This document shows positions 19,556 through 32,037 of a DNA stretch of 64,000 nt, in pieces (the first letter of the stretch is position 1; every line of letters starts with the position of its first letter). Made by a program: the position numbers and the translations under genes. The DNA is from Aquilaria yunnanensis. Its lineage: Eukaryota; Streptophyta; Magnoliopsida; Malvales; Thymelaeaceae. The DNA lies in the NCBI GenBank assembly GCA_039654915.1, contig CM077600.1, positions 68,891,992-68,955,991 of the forward strand, read 5' to 3'. The notes under the pieces are model-generated. The model saw only the letters and a list, made by a program, of their open reading frames with translations, did not search any database and was not told where the DNA came from.

Positions 19556-20559
19556 CACAAGTTCCATTGAAGGACATATCTTGTGTTCTTGTTTCCCTTC
19601 ATTTTTCTTTCAATTTTGTCCAGTAATTTTCGTGTTTTAATTCTCTGTTTTAATCTGTTTTCTTCTTATTTCAGGTCTGTTCTTTTTATTCCATCCTTGT
19701 TCAAGTCTGAAAATCACAAAAACAACAAAAAGAAGTCAATCCATGTCACCTTGTATTCTCGGTTTCCACTTGTTTGTTCTTGTTTAATTCTCGTCTTTCT
19801 GTTTTGTTTCCAGCCCTATTAATCTCTTCGGTTTTCATTGTTTCCAGCATCTTAGAGTCCAGAAAACACCAAAAAAAAGAGAAGGATCCAAATTGAGGAA
19901 GTTACGGTACAACCAACGTTGATTTCAAATTGGTTTTACGCAACCAACGTTGATTTCAAATTGGTTTCGTATAACCAACGTTGATTTCCAGTTGTGCAAA
20001 TTTCAATAGTTTCTTGTCTTGGCCGAAAAGAATTCTAACTTTTTGTCTTTGACAGTCAGGAATTTCAAAGAGAACGTTTGGTTAGCATCAAAACAGCAAG
20101 CAAAAAGAGGGGAAAAAAAAAAGAGGAAAAAAAAAAAAGAAAGAAAAGAGAAAAAGAACAAAGCAAAGGAAAGAAAAGAACAAAGATAGAAAAAAGAAAA
20201 GTACAAAGGAAAGAGCTTGCTGAAAAGAAGGTTTTTTTTACAAAGTGTTGAAAGTTTTCGTGCCCTAAAACCTATCCCATTGTTTTCCAGCCAAAAAGCT
20301 TTCTTTGTGGTTCTTGTGATTATCAATTGCAAGAGCTTCCTAGAGTCTTTTAAAGCTTGTTTAGCCCACCTCTTTTGGAGTCAAAATAGTTCTTCAAAAA
20401 TTCAAGTTTTCTTGTGTGCTTTGAGGATAGTTTTCTTAGAACTTTTGAGAACTCTTTAAATAGCAATATCTCACTAACAAATTGAGTGTTTGAGTGTTCA
20501 TATTTTGAGTGAAACACGTGAGGTGAGTGTTTGTGAGGATCTTTGTTATTTTCAGGAGT
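19556..20559 (+). other. G3 untranslated leader
   Basis: Collinear with the G2 leader, including an A/G tract at about 20101-20215. It differs by a 31-bp triplication at 19911-19999. No ORF is supported. Confidence 0.78.
19911..19999 (+). repeat. 31-bp triplication with hairpin potential
   Basis: Units start at 19911, 19942 and 19973, each AACCAACGTTGATTTC followed, in the first two, by AAATTGGTT. AACCAA pairs with TTGGTT, and CAACGTTG is itself a palindrome. The G2 leader has a single diverged equivalent near 5375-5400. Confidence 0.85.
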
Positions 20560-20583
20560 ATGTAGGGCCAAGAGGATAGGAGG

Positions 20584-23541
20584 ATGAAAGTGAGACACAA
20601 TGAGGAGCCTACCATGGGAGAATTTCAAGAAACTCTCAATAGACTTGTGGGGAGGGTTGAGGACATTGATTTGAGGTTGCCAAGGAGACTAAATCCCATC
20701 TTGCAACCAAGGAGAGGTCCAAGGAGAGAAGAACCTGAGGAGGAAGAAGGACATTGGCATGACCATGGGCTTCCAAGGAGGGGGGAGCCAAGGGAGGACA
20801 ACAATCTAAGCTCCATCAAATTGTCCATTCCACCTTTTCAAGGGAGGAGTGATCCGGATACATATTGGGAGTGGGAGCAAAAGATTGAGATGGTGTTTGA
20901 GTGCCGTCACTATTCTGAGGAAAAGAAAGTTAAATTGGCTACTATTGAATTCACTGATTATGCTCTTGTATGGTGGAACCAGGTTGTCACTTCTAGGAGG
21001 AGGAATGAGGAGGAACCCATCAATACATGGAGAGCTCTTAAAGCCATGATGAGAAGGAGATTTGTCCCAAGTTACTACTATAGAGATCAACACCTCAAAC
21101 TTCAAAGGCTTGTGCAAGGCCAAAGGAGTGTGGAGGACTATCACAAGGACTTGGAGATGACACTAACCCGAGCCAATATCATTGAGGATGAGGAGGCAAC
21201 CATTGCTAAATTCATCAATGGCCTTAACCATGAGATTGCCAACAAAGTGGAGATGGTGCCATATGTCAACATGGAGGATTTGCTTCACCATGCCACCAAG
21301 GCCGAAAGAATCATCAAGAGGTCTAAGGCATCCAAGATGGCTCAAGGAGGGAGTTCCACATGGAGGGGAACATGGAGCAAGGAGGCACCAAAGCCAAGAA
21401 TGGAGGCTACCAAGGGAAGCATGTCTCGGTCTCAACAAGACAAGCCCAAGGTGCCACCCAAAGATGTGCCAAAGTCAAGGGAGATTGAGTGCTTCAAGTG
21501 TAGAGGCAAGGGGCACTACATGAGAGATTGTCCTAACAAAAAGGTGATGATTCTCAAAGATGATGGTGAGATCACATCCGAGGAGGAGGATGCCATGGAG
21601 GAGACCCCACCATTGGAGGAGGATGAGCAAGACACACTTGAGCCCGAGGAGGGTGACTTTGCTTTTGTTGCTAGGAGAGCTCTAAGTGTGCAAGCCAAGG
21701 AGGAGGCCAATCAAAGGGAATGCATCTTTCACACTAGATGCCGAATTAAAGATCAAGTGTGCAGCCTCATTGTTGATGGAGGAAGTTGCAACAATGTAGC
21801 AAGTTCAACCATGGTGGAGAAATTGAAGCTTCCAACACAAAAACACCCACAACCATATAAGCTTCAATGGTTGAATGATGCCGGGGAGGTAAAAGTGGTA
21901 AAGCAAGTTTCGGTTAAATTCAAAATTGGTACTTACCATGATGAAATTCTTTGTGATGTTGTTCCTATGCATGCTTGCCATATTTTGCTTGGAAGGCCGT
22001 GGCAATTTGATAAGAAGGTCACACATGATGGAGAGAAAAACTTGTACTCATTTTTCCATGAAGGAAGGCCGATTACACTTAGTCCACTTTCACCACAACA
22101 AGTTTTGGAGGATCAAAGGAAACTTCAAAGTAAGGTTGAGAGAAAAATAAATGAGGGGAAAGTTGAGGGCAAGAGTGAAGAGGGGAAAGCCGAGAGACAA
22201 AATGAGAGAACAAGTGAGGTGAGTGACCATGAAGGGAAGAAGAGTGGAGAGTTCCCGAGAGAAAAGAATGAGAGGAAGTTGAGTGGCAAAAAAGAGTGCT
22301 ATATTGCTAAAATGAGTGATGTGAGGAAAGCCATTCAAGCACAAAGACCAGTGCTTCTTCTAATTTACAAAGAATCTTTAGTTGTTGTCAATAATCTAAC
22401 ACATCTTCCTAGTGTCGTTATGTCTTTGTTGCAGGACTTTGAAGATGTTTTCCCTGAAGATCCGAGGGGTTTGCCTCCAATTAGAGGCATTGAGCATCAA
22501 ATAGACCTAGTCCCGGGAACACCAATTCCAAATAGGCCAGCCTATAGAACCAATCCTGAGGAGACTAAAGAGATTGAGAAGCAAGTAAAGGAGTTGTTGG
22601 ACAAAGGCCTTGTGAGGGAAAGTTTGAGTCCTTGTGCCGTGCCTGTACTTTTGGTGCCAAAGGAGGATGGCTCATGGCGCATGTGCATGGATTGTAGGCC
22701 TGTCAACAAGATCACTGTAAAGTATAGACATCCTATTCCTAGACTTGATGATATGCTTGATGAGTTGCATGGTTCTACTTTGTTTTCAAAGATTGATTTA
22801 AAAAGTGGGTACCATCAAATTAGAATGAGGGAAGGGGATGAATGGAAAACTGCTTTCAAAACCAAGTTTGGACTTTATGAATGGTTAGTTATGCCTTTTG
22901 GACTAACTAATGCTCCTAGTACTTTCATGAGACTTATGAATCATGTCTTGCATGACTTCATTGGAAAGTTTGTTGTTGTGTACTTTGATGATATCCTAGT
23001 ATATAGCAAGAACTTAGAAGAGCATGTTGGACACCTCACACAAGTACTAAGCACCTTAAGAGGACAAAAGTTGTATGCTAACTTGAAGAAGTGCTCTTTT
23101 TGTGTTGACAAAGTTGTTTTCCTTGGATTTGTTGTGAGTTCACATGGAATTGAGGTAGATCAAGAGAAGGTGAGAGCCATACAAGAATGGCCGACGCCAA
23201 CATCCATTACTGAGGTGAGATCATTCCACAAAGAATTGCACTCAGTTAGTAATGTACATGACACAACATGTACAATGGAAGTAAAAGGGTATGTATGTAC
23301 CTTGGGTGGACCCTTGCAATCTTTTGCAAAGTGTTCCTTATGCCCACAGTTGAAGCACTTCAGCTTGCTTATGTCCCGCTTCTTCTTGAATTTTTTCTTG
23401 AAAGTAAGACCTTTTCCCTTGCGCTTCCCTAGCCCTTCTTTGCCACCATTCTTCTTCCATCCCTTCTGGATAGAAGATGAGGCAATATATGCCTTAGAAT
23501 GGTCCTTGAGGGCCATCACCTCAGCCTCAAGGAGGAGGTGA
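20584..23541 (+). pseudogene. G3 gag-protease-RT polyprotein with antisense copia tail
   Basis: The family start ATG at 20560 is followed by TAG, so the usable ATG is at 20584 (MKVRHNEEP). Gag core spans about residues 115-250. The zinc knuckle CFKCRGKGHYMRDC is at 303-316. A retropepsin-like protease with VDGGS lies around 398-401; DGGS instead of D(S/T)G is common in plant gypsy elements. A charged linker is at about 500-610. RT runs from about 619: PKEDGSWRMCMDCRPVN, FSKIDLKSGYHQIRM (Asp 738) and YFDDILVYS (800-808). Gypsy sequence ends near residue 882 (EVRSF). The last 103 codons are the antisense strand of copia gag-protease and mean nothing in this frame. RNase H and integrase are absent. 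Confidence 0.85.
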
Positions 23542-24098
23542 TGAGCAATGTCATCAAATGACAATATTTGAGGGTTATGGCGTAAGTTGACCTTCATCAA
23601 CTGTCATTCCTCATCGGGCAAGAGACGGATTATTTCTTGCACTTGTTGCTCATCAGTGAGCAAATGCCCAACTGTCTTGAGTTGGTGGATCATGCGTGAC
23701 ATTTCACGCAAGTGAGCTCTCATAGAGTGATCAGCACGCTTCACATAATTCTCAAACCTGAGAATCATTGAGCGTTGTTTCTCTATAGAAACATCTCTAT
23801 ACTTGGCCTTGACTGAGTCCCATATGGCCTTGGCCCCCTCAAGCGTGGAGAATTCAACCATAATCATATCCACCATAGTGGAGAGGAGAGTGACTTTACA
23901 CATAGAGTTCTTCTTTAGGAATGCCTCATAGGCAGTCCTATCCACTCCTTCAGCAGGAGGTATGATCTCATGAGTGAGCACATCAAGAGTATCTGGCTCA
24001 GTTAAAATGAATTTGACCTTCTGTTGCCAAATTGAATAGTTTTCACCATCCAATTTGAGGTCACGGTTTAATTCTGCAACTATATTCTTACAAGCCAT
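23229..24098 (-). pseudogene. C2 gag to protease start
   Basis: MACKNIVAELNRDLKLDGENYSIWQQ starts at 24098. A TGA at 23604-23606 replaces the Trp codon of EEWQL. After it the same frame continues through LRHNPQILSFDDIAHHLLLEAEVMAL and the knuckle CFNCGHKEHFAKDC to CNSLW, just short of the protease DSGATDH. Similar to C1 and C4. It cannot make a working protein. Confidence 0.86.
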
Positions 24099-24365
24099 GT
24101 ACATTGATGCAATTCACATGTTTTAGTTCAATTTACACAACAAGACTCAACAAAGCAACATGTGTATGAAACAATTTCTAACATGCTCATATATGGCAAA
24201 AGAGATGCATATAGCATTCAATCAGAAATACACAAACATGCCTTCATTGCTTCATACACATATCCTTCATCAGCCTTTATCAAAATCATACACATATGTA
24301 TGATCCTAAATCATGCTTACTACATGCAACATATACATTTTCATGACCTAGGCTCTGATACCAAT
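24099..24365 (-). other. C2 leader and primer-binding site
   Basis: Short leader. At 24352-24363 GCTCTGATACCA is the initiator Met tRNA primer site, two bases from the LTR start at 24366. Confidence 0.86.
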
Positions 24366-25158
24366 TGAAGATTTCAGGATCTCATGATAACATACTCTTA
24401 TGTTATCTTCTCATGTATATGCCACATGCATATTTATTCATTTGAGTTCAACATGGGTATAGGCATACATAACTCTAATTCTTTACATAATTTATGCATT
24501 TGATATAACATGTTATATAGTATGTTAATTTTACATACATATTGTGTCAAACAAATCCTAGCATGCTACTAAGAACATACATGTAAATAATAAGTGAAAC
24601 CTAACATGCTACTAAACTAAGAAAGAATGTGTAGCTTTCTTCTTGGTTATGTGTGATGAAAATGAGGAATAACTTGATCTTGGAGGAGCACCTTGAGGCT
24701 TAAATTGAGATGAAGAATCTCAATGTTAATTCACCCACAATGCTCTAGAGAAATGTCTAAAATTTTGGCCACTTAAGAAAATAGGAGGAGAACACTTTTC
24801 TCTCAAGAAAATGGAGCAAATGGAATGCCAAGTAATTAATTAAATGGCTGGCCCCTTTAGCCTATTTATAGATGACCAAAAGGCACACCTTTACACCAAG
24901 CAAGGTGTCCTTTAAGCCAAGGAACACTTCCTTTGGCCAAGGGTCATCTATTTTGGCGAAAATACATGTCTCTTTGGCCAAAGAACACTTCCTTTGGTCC
25001 AAAAGACACCTATTCGCCGAAATAATGTGTCTCCTTGGCCAAGGAACATGTCTTTTAAGCCTATGTTGAAAATACATGTCCCTTAAGGCCAAGAGACATC
25101 ACTCTTGGTGCTAAAACCACCTCTTTGGCCGAATATACATGTCCATAGGCCAAGGGAC
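24366..25158 (-). repeat. C2 5' LTR, truncated
   Basis: It starts TGAAGATTTCAGG and stops at 25158, where another copia LTR begins. The AGCT-rich half and the GAATTCCAACA end are missing. A TATA box lies near 24864-24871 on the minus strand. Confidence 0.85.
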
Positions 25159-26589
25159 TGAAGATTTTAAGGATCTCATGATAACATACTCTTATGTTAT
25201 CTACTTATGTATATGTCACATAAATATTTATTCATTTGAGTTCAATATAAATATAAGCATGCATCATTCTAATTTGTTTAACATATTTTATGCATTTGAT
25301 ATAACATGTGAGTTTTACATACATATTGTGACAAACAAATCCTAGCATGCTACTAAGAACATTCATGTAAATAATTGAATCCTAGCATGCTACTAAACCA
25401 AGAGAAACTGTGCACCTTTCTTCTTGGTTATCTTTGGTGAAAAACTTCAGGAAGAACTTGATCTTAGAGGAGGACCTTGAAGCTTGAATTGAGATGAGTA
25501 ATCTCAATGTAATTCCACCCACAATGCTTTAAAATGGTGTCTAATATTTTGGCCACTAAAAGAAAGGAAGGAGGAGACTTTTTCTCTCAAGAAAAATGGA
25601 GCAAATGGACAACCAATTAATTCTCTAAATTGCCAGCCACTAAAGGCTATTTATAGATGACCAACAAGCACACCTTTACACCAAGTAAGGTGTCCTTTAA
25701 GCCAAAGAACACTTCCTTTGGTCAAAGGTCATCTATGGTGGCGAAAATACATGTCTCTTTCACCAAGGAACACTTCCTTTGGCCTAAGATACATGACCAT
25801 TTGGTCAAGAGACATCTCTTGGTGCTATAACCAACCCATGGCTGAATATACATGTCTCTTGATGTCAAAGGACATCATTCTTGGTGCAATAACCACCCCA
25901 ACCACCTCATGGCCGAATATACATGTCTCTTGATGTCAAAGGACATCATTCTTGGTGCAATAACCACCCCATGGCCGAATATACATGTCTATTCACTCAA
26001 GGAACACTTCCTTTGGATGAAAGGACATGTTCTTTTAGCCAACAGTCATCTCTTTTGATGAAGAGACATACTTTTACACAAAAGATGTGTCTCTTGGTGG
26101 TTTTGAGCTAAAAGCAAGGTGAGCTCGCACAAAGCTAGCTCACTATGCTACTTATGCACCATTGAGCTCCTTTGAGCTCCAACCAAGCACTATGAACTGA
26201 GGTCCAGCTCCTAGAGCTGACCTTGAGCTAGAGTTAGCTGCTCTCAGCTGAAGTGAACTGAAGTCCAGCTACACTCAGGTACCAGAAGCTGAAGTGAGCT
26301 GACTTGAGCTAACTTGAGCTGAAGTCCAGCTACATTGAGCTACTTATAGCTGAGGTGACCTGACTTGAGCCGAAGTCTAGCTACATTCAGCTACCAGAAG
26401 CTGAAGTGAGCTGACTTGAGCTAACTTGAGCTGAAGTCCAACTACTTTGAGCTACTTATAGCTGAAGTGAGCTGACTTAAGCTAAATGGAGCTACTTCTA
26501 GCTGCCTTAGATAGCTATTCAAGCTAGAGTTAGCTCAATGAGCTGAAATCCTATCTTAAAAGGATCTTGGTGAGCCAAGAATTCCAACA
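25159..26589 (-). repeat. C3 LTR (1431 bp)
   Basis: Full-length family C LTR from TGAAGATTTTAAGG to GAATTCCAACA. The AGCT-rich minisatellite spans about 26105-26560. It inserted into, or recombined with, the C2 LTR. Confidence 0.9.
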
Positions 26590-26847
26590 AACTCCCACTC
26601 GCACTAAGATGCTTTTAAACTTCCAGCTCCCACTCAAAACAAACTCCTTAGTCCTTATAGCCGAAATAATCTAGACACTTCTACATGTATAGAGTTGTGG
26701 GTGCGACCTCAGGCACACACACTAAGTCTCTTCCAAAGAGGTTGTTAGACTCTCAATAGAAGATTGTCCTCTCCTCATAGTTTGAACTTCTTCAAACATT
26801 CTTTGAACACATCAAATTCAAGTGTGTTGCTCAAACACATCAAGCTT
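26590..26847 (-). mobile_element. C3 internal fragment next to its 3' LTR
   Basis: It begins with the polypurine tract complement AACTCCCACTCGCAC and matches 11608-11865 of C1. It is cut by the G4 LTR at 26848. No coding sequence remains. Confidence 0.87.
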
Positions 26848-27867
26848 TGATGCGAACCACGATGGTATAAAGGCCATGAAACGCGCCCAAGATGTTTTTC
26901 AAGCTCCACAAGACATCAAAGAGACTGGGTTTGGAGACCCCCACCCCTAATCAACCTGTGACTAGAAACGAGAAGTATAGAACTCCAAGAACACAAGCAC
27001 ACTTGTGCACGAAGGCAGTCCACAAAGAACCAAAGAGAAAACCTCTCCAAAGAGCAATATTATTTCAAAATTTTTCTGTATGTTTACATCCAGAATATGT
27101 GCCTTTATATAGGCCTAAACTAGGTTAAAAGATGGGCAAAATTCACAGCCTAAATCCCTTAGGAATCCTAGATACAAAGACATAGGAAATCCTAGTCAAA
27201 TTAGGACTCTAATTACTAGTTTGAACAAGTTTAATGAATGCAGCATATGCCACATGTCCAAAACGATTTAAAACTATTCCATAGCCTAAAAAAATTCCTA
27301 AATAATGTATCTAAATAGGATTTGAACGAAAATAAACTATAAATACAAGATTGGCCATGAAAACCCCAAAATAGTCTTCTCGGGTGGTTCCTGCTTGTGT
27401 CTTCAACTTCAAGCTGAAATTAGAACTTCATGCAGCCATGATTTCTCAAAATGTAAAACATGAAAGTTGTAGATCTATTTCTTATCTTTGAAATGACACC
27501 TGAACCACACAAAACGGACATCTAAATCCAAAGATATACCCAAAATACTGCAACTGCTTCTGAACCAACGATAACTCGTAAATCGCGACTTTGAAGCTAA
27601 ATTGGACCTCCTTAAGGTGCAAACTGGGTTTGATGGTATTCATATGACTTGTAGCTCCAGATGTTATCTTTCCAATGAATCAAGAATTACTCAATGTCGG
27701 TCTGTTTAGCTCAAGATATGATTTTTCTCCCAGAACATCACCAATCTGTCAACATCCAAGCTTGAAGTGCACTAGTGAGCTCCTTAGCCTTTTTCCTTGT
27801 CAAAGGTCCACTAGAAACCTTCAATGGGTCCTTGCCTTCCTTGGTTGTGCCTTCTTTGATCGTATCA
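26848..27867 (-). repeat. G4 3' LTR (1020 bp)
   Basis: Runs TGATGCGAACC...GATCGTATCA as written, the full family G length. Confidence 0.92.
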
Positions 27868-30395
27868 GCTCCCCCCTCCTTAGAAGGATTCGTCCTCGAA
27901 TCAAAACCTGCACAAGAAAAGGGAATTGAATCAATAACAATGAAATGATCAGAACATAAGCACTTACCTTTCACATAAGCACCAATAACATGGAATGCTT
28001 GTGTATGGAGCTTTGATCTTGTGAAAAACCTGAACCAATATCCAAATGCAATGATACCTCCAGGGTCAAAAACAAAGTTAGAAGCAATTAGCACAAAAAA
28101 TCTGAAAGTTAGCACAATTTTCATTTTAACTCGAGGCATCACTTTCATTGCCTTTACCATCTCAAAAACATTATTCTCAAAACTAGAAAAAGTGTTGGAA
28201 TAATTTACCTTAGGAATGTCCTATGCACTCAAAACAAATGGACCTAAACTCTCACAAGTATTATGGTTATAAAAAGCACAAGTTATGCATGTCAAGGCAA
28301 TAGTTTGCATAGGCCATTCAACCAAACAAGAATTGAACACAATATGGCCTAAACTAATAACAAAACTAGGATGCATGAATTTCACAAAAATCCTAAGCAT
28401 TTTAAATGAAACAAGATCAAACTTATTTTTGTATGTATATGCACCACAATGCATGAAATTTATGAATGGGATGTGACACAAAACAAAGGACTCAACATAC
28501 CTCCTTAAAAGACTAAATTTGAAACCAGAATTTTCACTCAAAATAAAAACTTTCAAGTTTAGACGTAAAGCAAAAAAGTCAAAGCTCAAAAGTTTGTGTA
28601 ATGCATGTGTCAAGATAAAGAAATGCTTGCTGGAAATTAAAGATTGACTCACAAAAATGGGCTGAACATGAATGGACATCAAAGAAGTATGTAACGCATG
28701 TGTAAGAACAAATTTATGCATGAAAAATTCCAAAGAAATATATTTTACTTGAGATGGAACAAAACAAAGTGAGACGGATGCAAAACTAACAAATTCAAAA
28801 AAAAAAGACTCCAAAACAGATTTTTCTTTAGAGAAACTCAAGCAATTCCAATGAGGATTTGACAAAACCAAAGAATTAGAAGCTTTAAAACCATATTTTG
28901 TCAAATTTCCATGCTTACTTCCTTCTCTTAATCTAGTTTCATGAAAACCATTTGTCAAAATAACATTGCAAGCAAACACACATTGTTTGAGATTTTCATG
29001 GAAAACTACATCAAATCTAGGTGTTCGGAAGAAATACATTACAGTGGTTGGACTTAGTCTCCAAGTATCTTCCTTTGGTGTAGGAACCACAAAATTTCCA
29101 CCTTTGCACTTAATGGCTTTAGTTAGAGTTGCATTAATTTCATCCCCTTGAAATATAGGATAAGAAACAATGTTAGGCAAATTTTTGCACATGAAATCAC
29201 TTAGGCTTACCTTAACTTGTTCCTTCTCAACCTCCTTTTTTGTTTTAATGCATGGGACATGGCTTGGAATATTAGGAACACCAACATCTTGGATGGGCAG
29301 CAACTCACTTGATTCTTGAAGTTCATATCCACTTAAGTCCTGAAAAAAAGACAACACAACACTAGAAGAAGACTCCATTACGTTAGATGAAAGTATGGCT
29401 TCTTTGTTGGTCTTTCTCTCTTCACTCAGCTTGGGTTCATTACACTCTTGTCTTCTCTCAACTTCGCACTCAATTTCTTCTCTCGGGAACTCTCCACTCT
29501 TCTTCCCCTTATGTTCACTCTTCTTACTTAATCTCTCGGTTGTTCTCTGAACTTTCCCCTCATCACTCTTGCCCTCAACTTTCCCCTTTTTTTCTTTTAT
29601 CTCAACCTCACTTTGAAGTTTTCTTTGATCCTCCAAAACTTGTTGTGGTGAAAGTGGAACAAGCATGATTGACTTTCCTTGTTGCGGCTGAGACAAGTCT
29701 CCTTTTGTGGCCTCCATGTTTGGCTTGGGCACTTCTCTCACATCCTTCATCCATGCTCCTCTCCATGTGGAAATTCCTCCTTGACACATCTTGGGTGCCT
29801 TTGCTCTCTTGATGCTCCTCTCGGCCTTAATGGCATGATGAAGCAAATCCTCCATGATGTTGGCTCGGGTCAAGGTCCTCTCCAAGTCTTTATGGTAGTC
29901 CTCCACACTCCTTTGGTCTTGCACTAGCTTTTGAAGCTTTAAGCGTTGATCTCTATAGTAGGAGCTAGGCACAAATCTCCTCCTCATTAAGGCTTTAAGG
30001 GCTCTCCATGTATGTATGGGCTCCTCCTCATTCCTTCTCCTAGAAGTAACATCTTGATTCCACCATACAAGAGCATAATTAGTGAACTTTATGGTAGCCA
30101 ATTTAACCTTCTCTTCCTCGGAGTAATGATGGCAATCAAACACCATCTCAATCTTTTGTTCCCACTCCCAATATGCATCGGGATCACTCCTCCCTTGGAA
30201 GGATGGAATGGTAAACTTGATGGAGTTGAGATTGTTGTCCTCCCTTGGTTCACAGCTCATTGGAAACCCATGGTCATGCCAAACTCTTTCTTCCTCCTCG
30301 GGTTCTTTTCTCCTTGGACCTCTCGTTGGCAACCTCAAATCAATGTCCTCAATCCTCCCCACAAGTCTGTTGAGAGTTTCTTGAAATTCTCTCAT
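27738..30395 (-). pseudogene. G4 gag-derived long ORF, one internal stop
   Basis: A 2-base deletion near 30410 separates the family start ATG from the frame, so only MREFQETLNRL onward (30395) is open. The gag core has lost 30 residues in frame between ANIMED and NMEDLL, which contain similar bases. The linker, RT fossil (PKEDTWR, GFHETRLREG) and Phe/Cys-rich region follow. TAG at 28221-28223 replaces a Tyr codon, after which the same frame continues to 27738 inside the LTR. So there is one nonsense codon in about 885 codons of otherwise open frame. Confidence 0.82.
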
Positions 30396-30597
30396 GGTTG
30401 GCTCCTCATTATCTCACTTTCATCCTCCTATCCTCCGGGCCCTCCATACTCTTGAAAATAACAAAGATCCTCACAAACACTCACCTCACGTGTTTCACTC
30501 AAAATATGAACGCTCAAAACACTCAATTTGTTAGTGAGATATTGCTTATTCAAAGAGTTCTCCAAAGTTCTAAGAAAACTATCCTCAAAGCACACAA
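30396..30597 (-). other. G4 start region and leader remnant
   Basis: This holds the broken start (complement of ATGGAGGGCC near 30440-30450) and about 150 bp of leader ending at CACACAAG, then the breakpoint to copia. Confidence 0.8.
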
Positions 30598-31711
30598 GTA
30601 GCTGAAAGTAGCTGGACTTCAGCTCAAGTTAGCTCAAGTCAGCTCAAGTCAACTCACTTTAGCTTCTGGTAGCTGAATGTAGTTGGACTTCAGCTCAAGT
30701 GAGCTCACTTCAGCTATAAGTAGCTCAAAATAGCTAGACTTCAGCTCAAGTTAGCTCAAGTCAGCTCAAGTCAACTCGTTTCAGCTTTTGGTAGCTGAAT
30801 GTAGCTGGACTTCAGTTCACTTCAGTTGAGAATAGCTAACTCCAGCTCATGGTCATCTCTAGGAGCTGGACCTCAGTTCATGGTGCTTGGTTGGAGCTCA
30901 AAGGAGCTCAATGGTGCATAAGTAGCATAGTGAGCTAACTTTGTGCCAGCTCACCTTGCTTTTAGCTCAAACCACCAAAAGGCACATCTTTTGTGTAAAG
31001 GTATGTCTCTTCATCAAAAGAAATAACTCTTGGCTAAAAGAACATGTCCTTTCATCCAAAGGAAGTGTTCCTTGAGTGAATAGACATGTATATTCAGCCA
31101 TGGGGTGGTTATAGCGCCAAGAGTGATGTCCTTTGAGTTTAAGAGACATGTATATTCGGCCATGGGGTGGTTGAGGTGGTTATAGCACCAAGAGTGATGT
31201 CCTTTGTCCTTAAGGGACATGTATTTTCGGCCATGGGGTGGTTGAGGTGGTTATAGCACCAAGAGTGATGTCCTTTGTCCTTAAGGGACATGTATTTTTG
31301 GCATTGGCTAGAAAAGACATGTTCCTTGGCCAAGGAGACACATCATTTCGGCCAAGATATTTCTCTTGGCCAAAGGGACATGCCTCTTAGGCCAAAGGAA
31401 GTGTTCCTTGGCCAAAGAGACATGTATTTTCACCAATATAGATGACCCTTGGCCAAAGGAAGTGTTCTTTCACTTAAAGGACACCTTGCTTGGTGTAAAG
31501 GTGTGCCTTTTGGTCATCTATAAATAGCCTAAAGTGGCCGGCCATTTCATGCATTCTTTGGCACTCCATTTGCTCCATTTTCTGGAGAGAAAAGTTTCCT
31601 CCTTCCATTCCTTTAAATAGCCAAAATATTAGAAAATTTTCTAGAGCATTGTGGGTGGATTTACATTGAGATTGTTCATCTCAATTCAAGCCTCAAGGTG
31701 CTCCTCCAAGA
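30598..31711 (+). repeat. Copia LTR fragment, plus orientation
   Basis: AGCT-rich part (30598-30965), palindromic modules (31000-31490), TATAAATA near 31519 and sequence on to CTCCTCCAAGA. Both LTR termini are missing; the next piece is inverted. Confidence 0.87.
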
Positions 31712-32037
31712 TGAAGATTTCAGGATCTCATGATAACATATCTTTATGTTACCTACTCATGTACATGCCACATGCATTTTGATCATTTGAGTTCAACATG
31801 AGTACAAGCATGCATCATTCTAATTTGTTTAACATATTTTGTGCATTTGATGTAGCATGTTAGTTTTACATACATATTGTGGCAAACAAATCCTAGGATG
31901 CTACTAAGAACATTCATGTAAATAATGAATGAAACCTAGCATGCTACTAAACCAAGAAAGAATGTGTACCTTCCTTCTTGGTCATGTGTGGAGAAAAGAG
32001 GAAGAACTTGATCTTGGAGGAGCACCTTGAGGCTTGA
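31712..32037 (-). repeat. Copia LTR terminal piece, minus orientation
   Basis: It begins with the LTR tip TGAAGATTTCAGG and runs about 326 bp to GAGGCTTGA. It is the left arm of an inverted repeat with 32270-32597. Confidence 0.87.

Larger units (their letters stand above)
18999..23228 (+). mobile_element. G3: Ty3/gypsy element with protease and RT, truncated
   Basis: It has the R/U5 end of a family G LTR, the same primer site and leader as G1/G2, then gag, CCHC, protease and RT in one frame. It breaks off just after the RT palm at 23225-23228, where it joins antisense copia C2. RNase H, integrase, polypurine tract and 3' LTR are missing. It is the closest thing here to the autonomous relative of the gag-only elements. 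Confidence 0.88.
23229..25158 (-). mobile_element. C2: truncated Ty1/copia element (5' part)
   Basis: On the minus strand: 5' LTR (25158-24366, truncated upstream), primer site, leader, gag and the start of protease. It is cut at 23229 by the join to G3, with TCCA shared at the junction. Confidence 0.87.
26848..30597 (-). mobile_element. G4: truncated non-autonomous gypsy element
   Basis: Minus strand: part of the leader, gag-derived long ORF, polypurine tract, 3' LTR 27867-26848. It breaks in the leader at 30597, where plus-strand copia LTR sequence starts, so the primer site and 5' LTR are lost. Confidence 0.88.
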
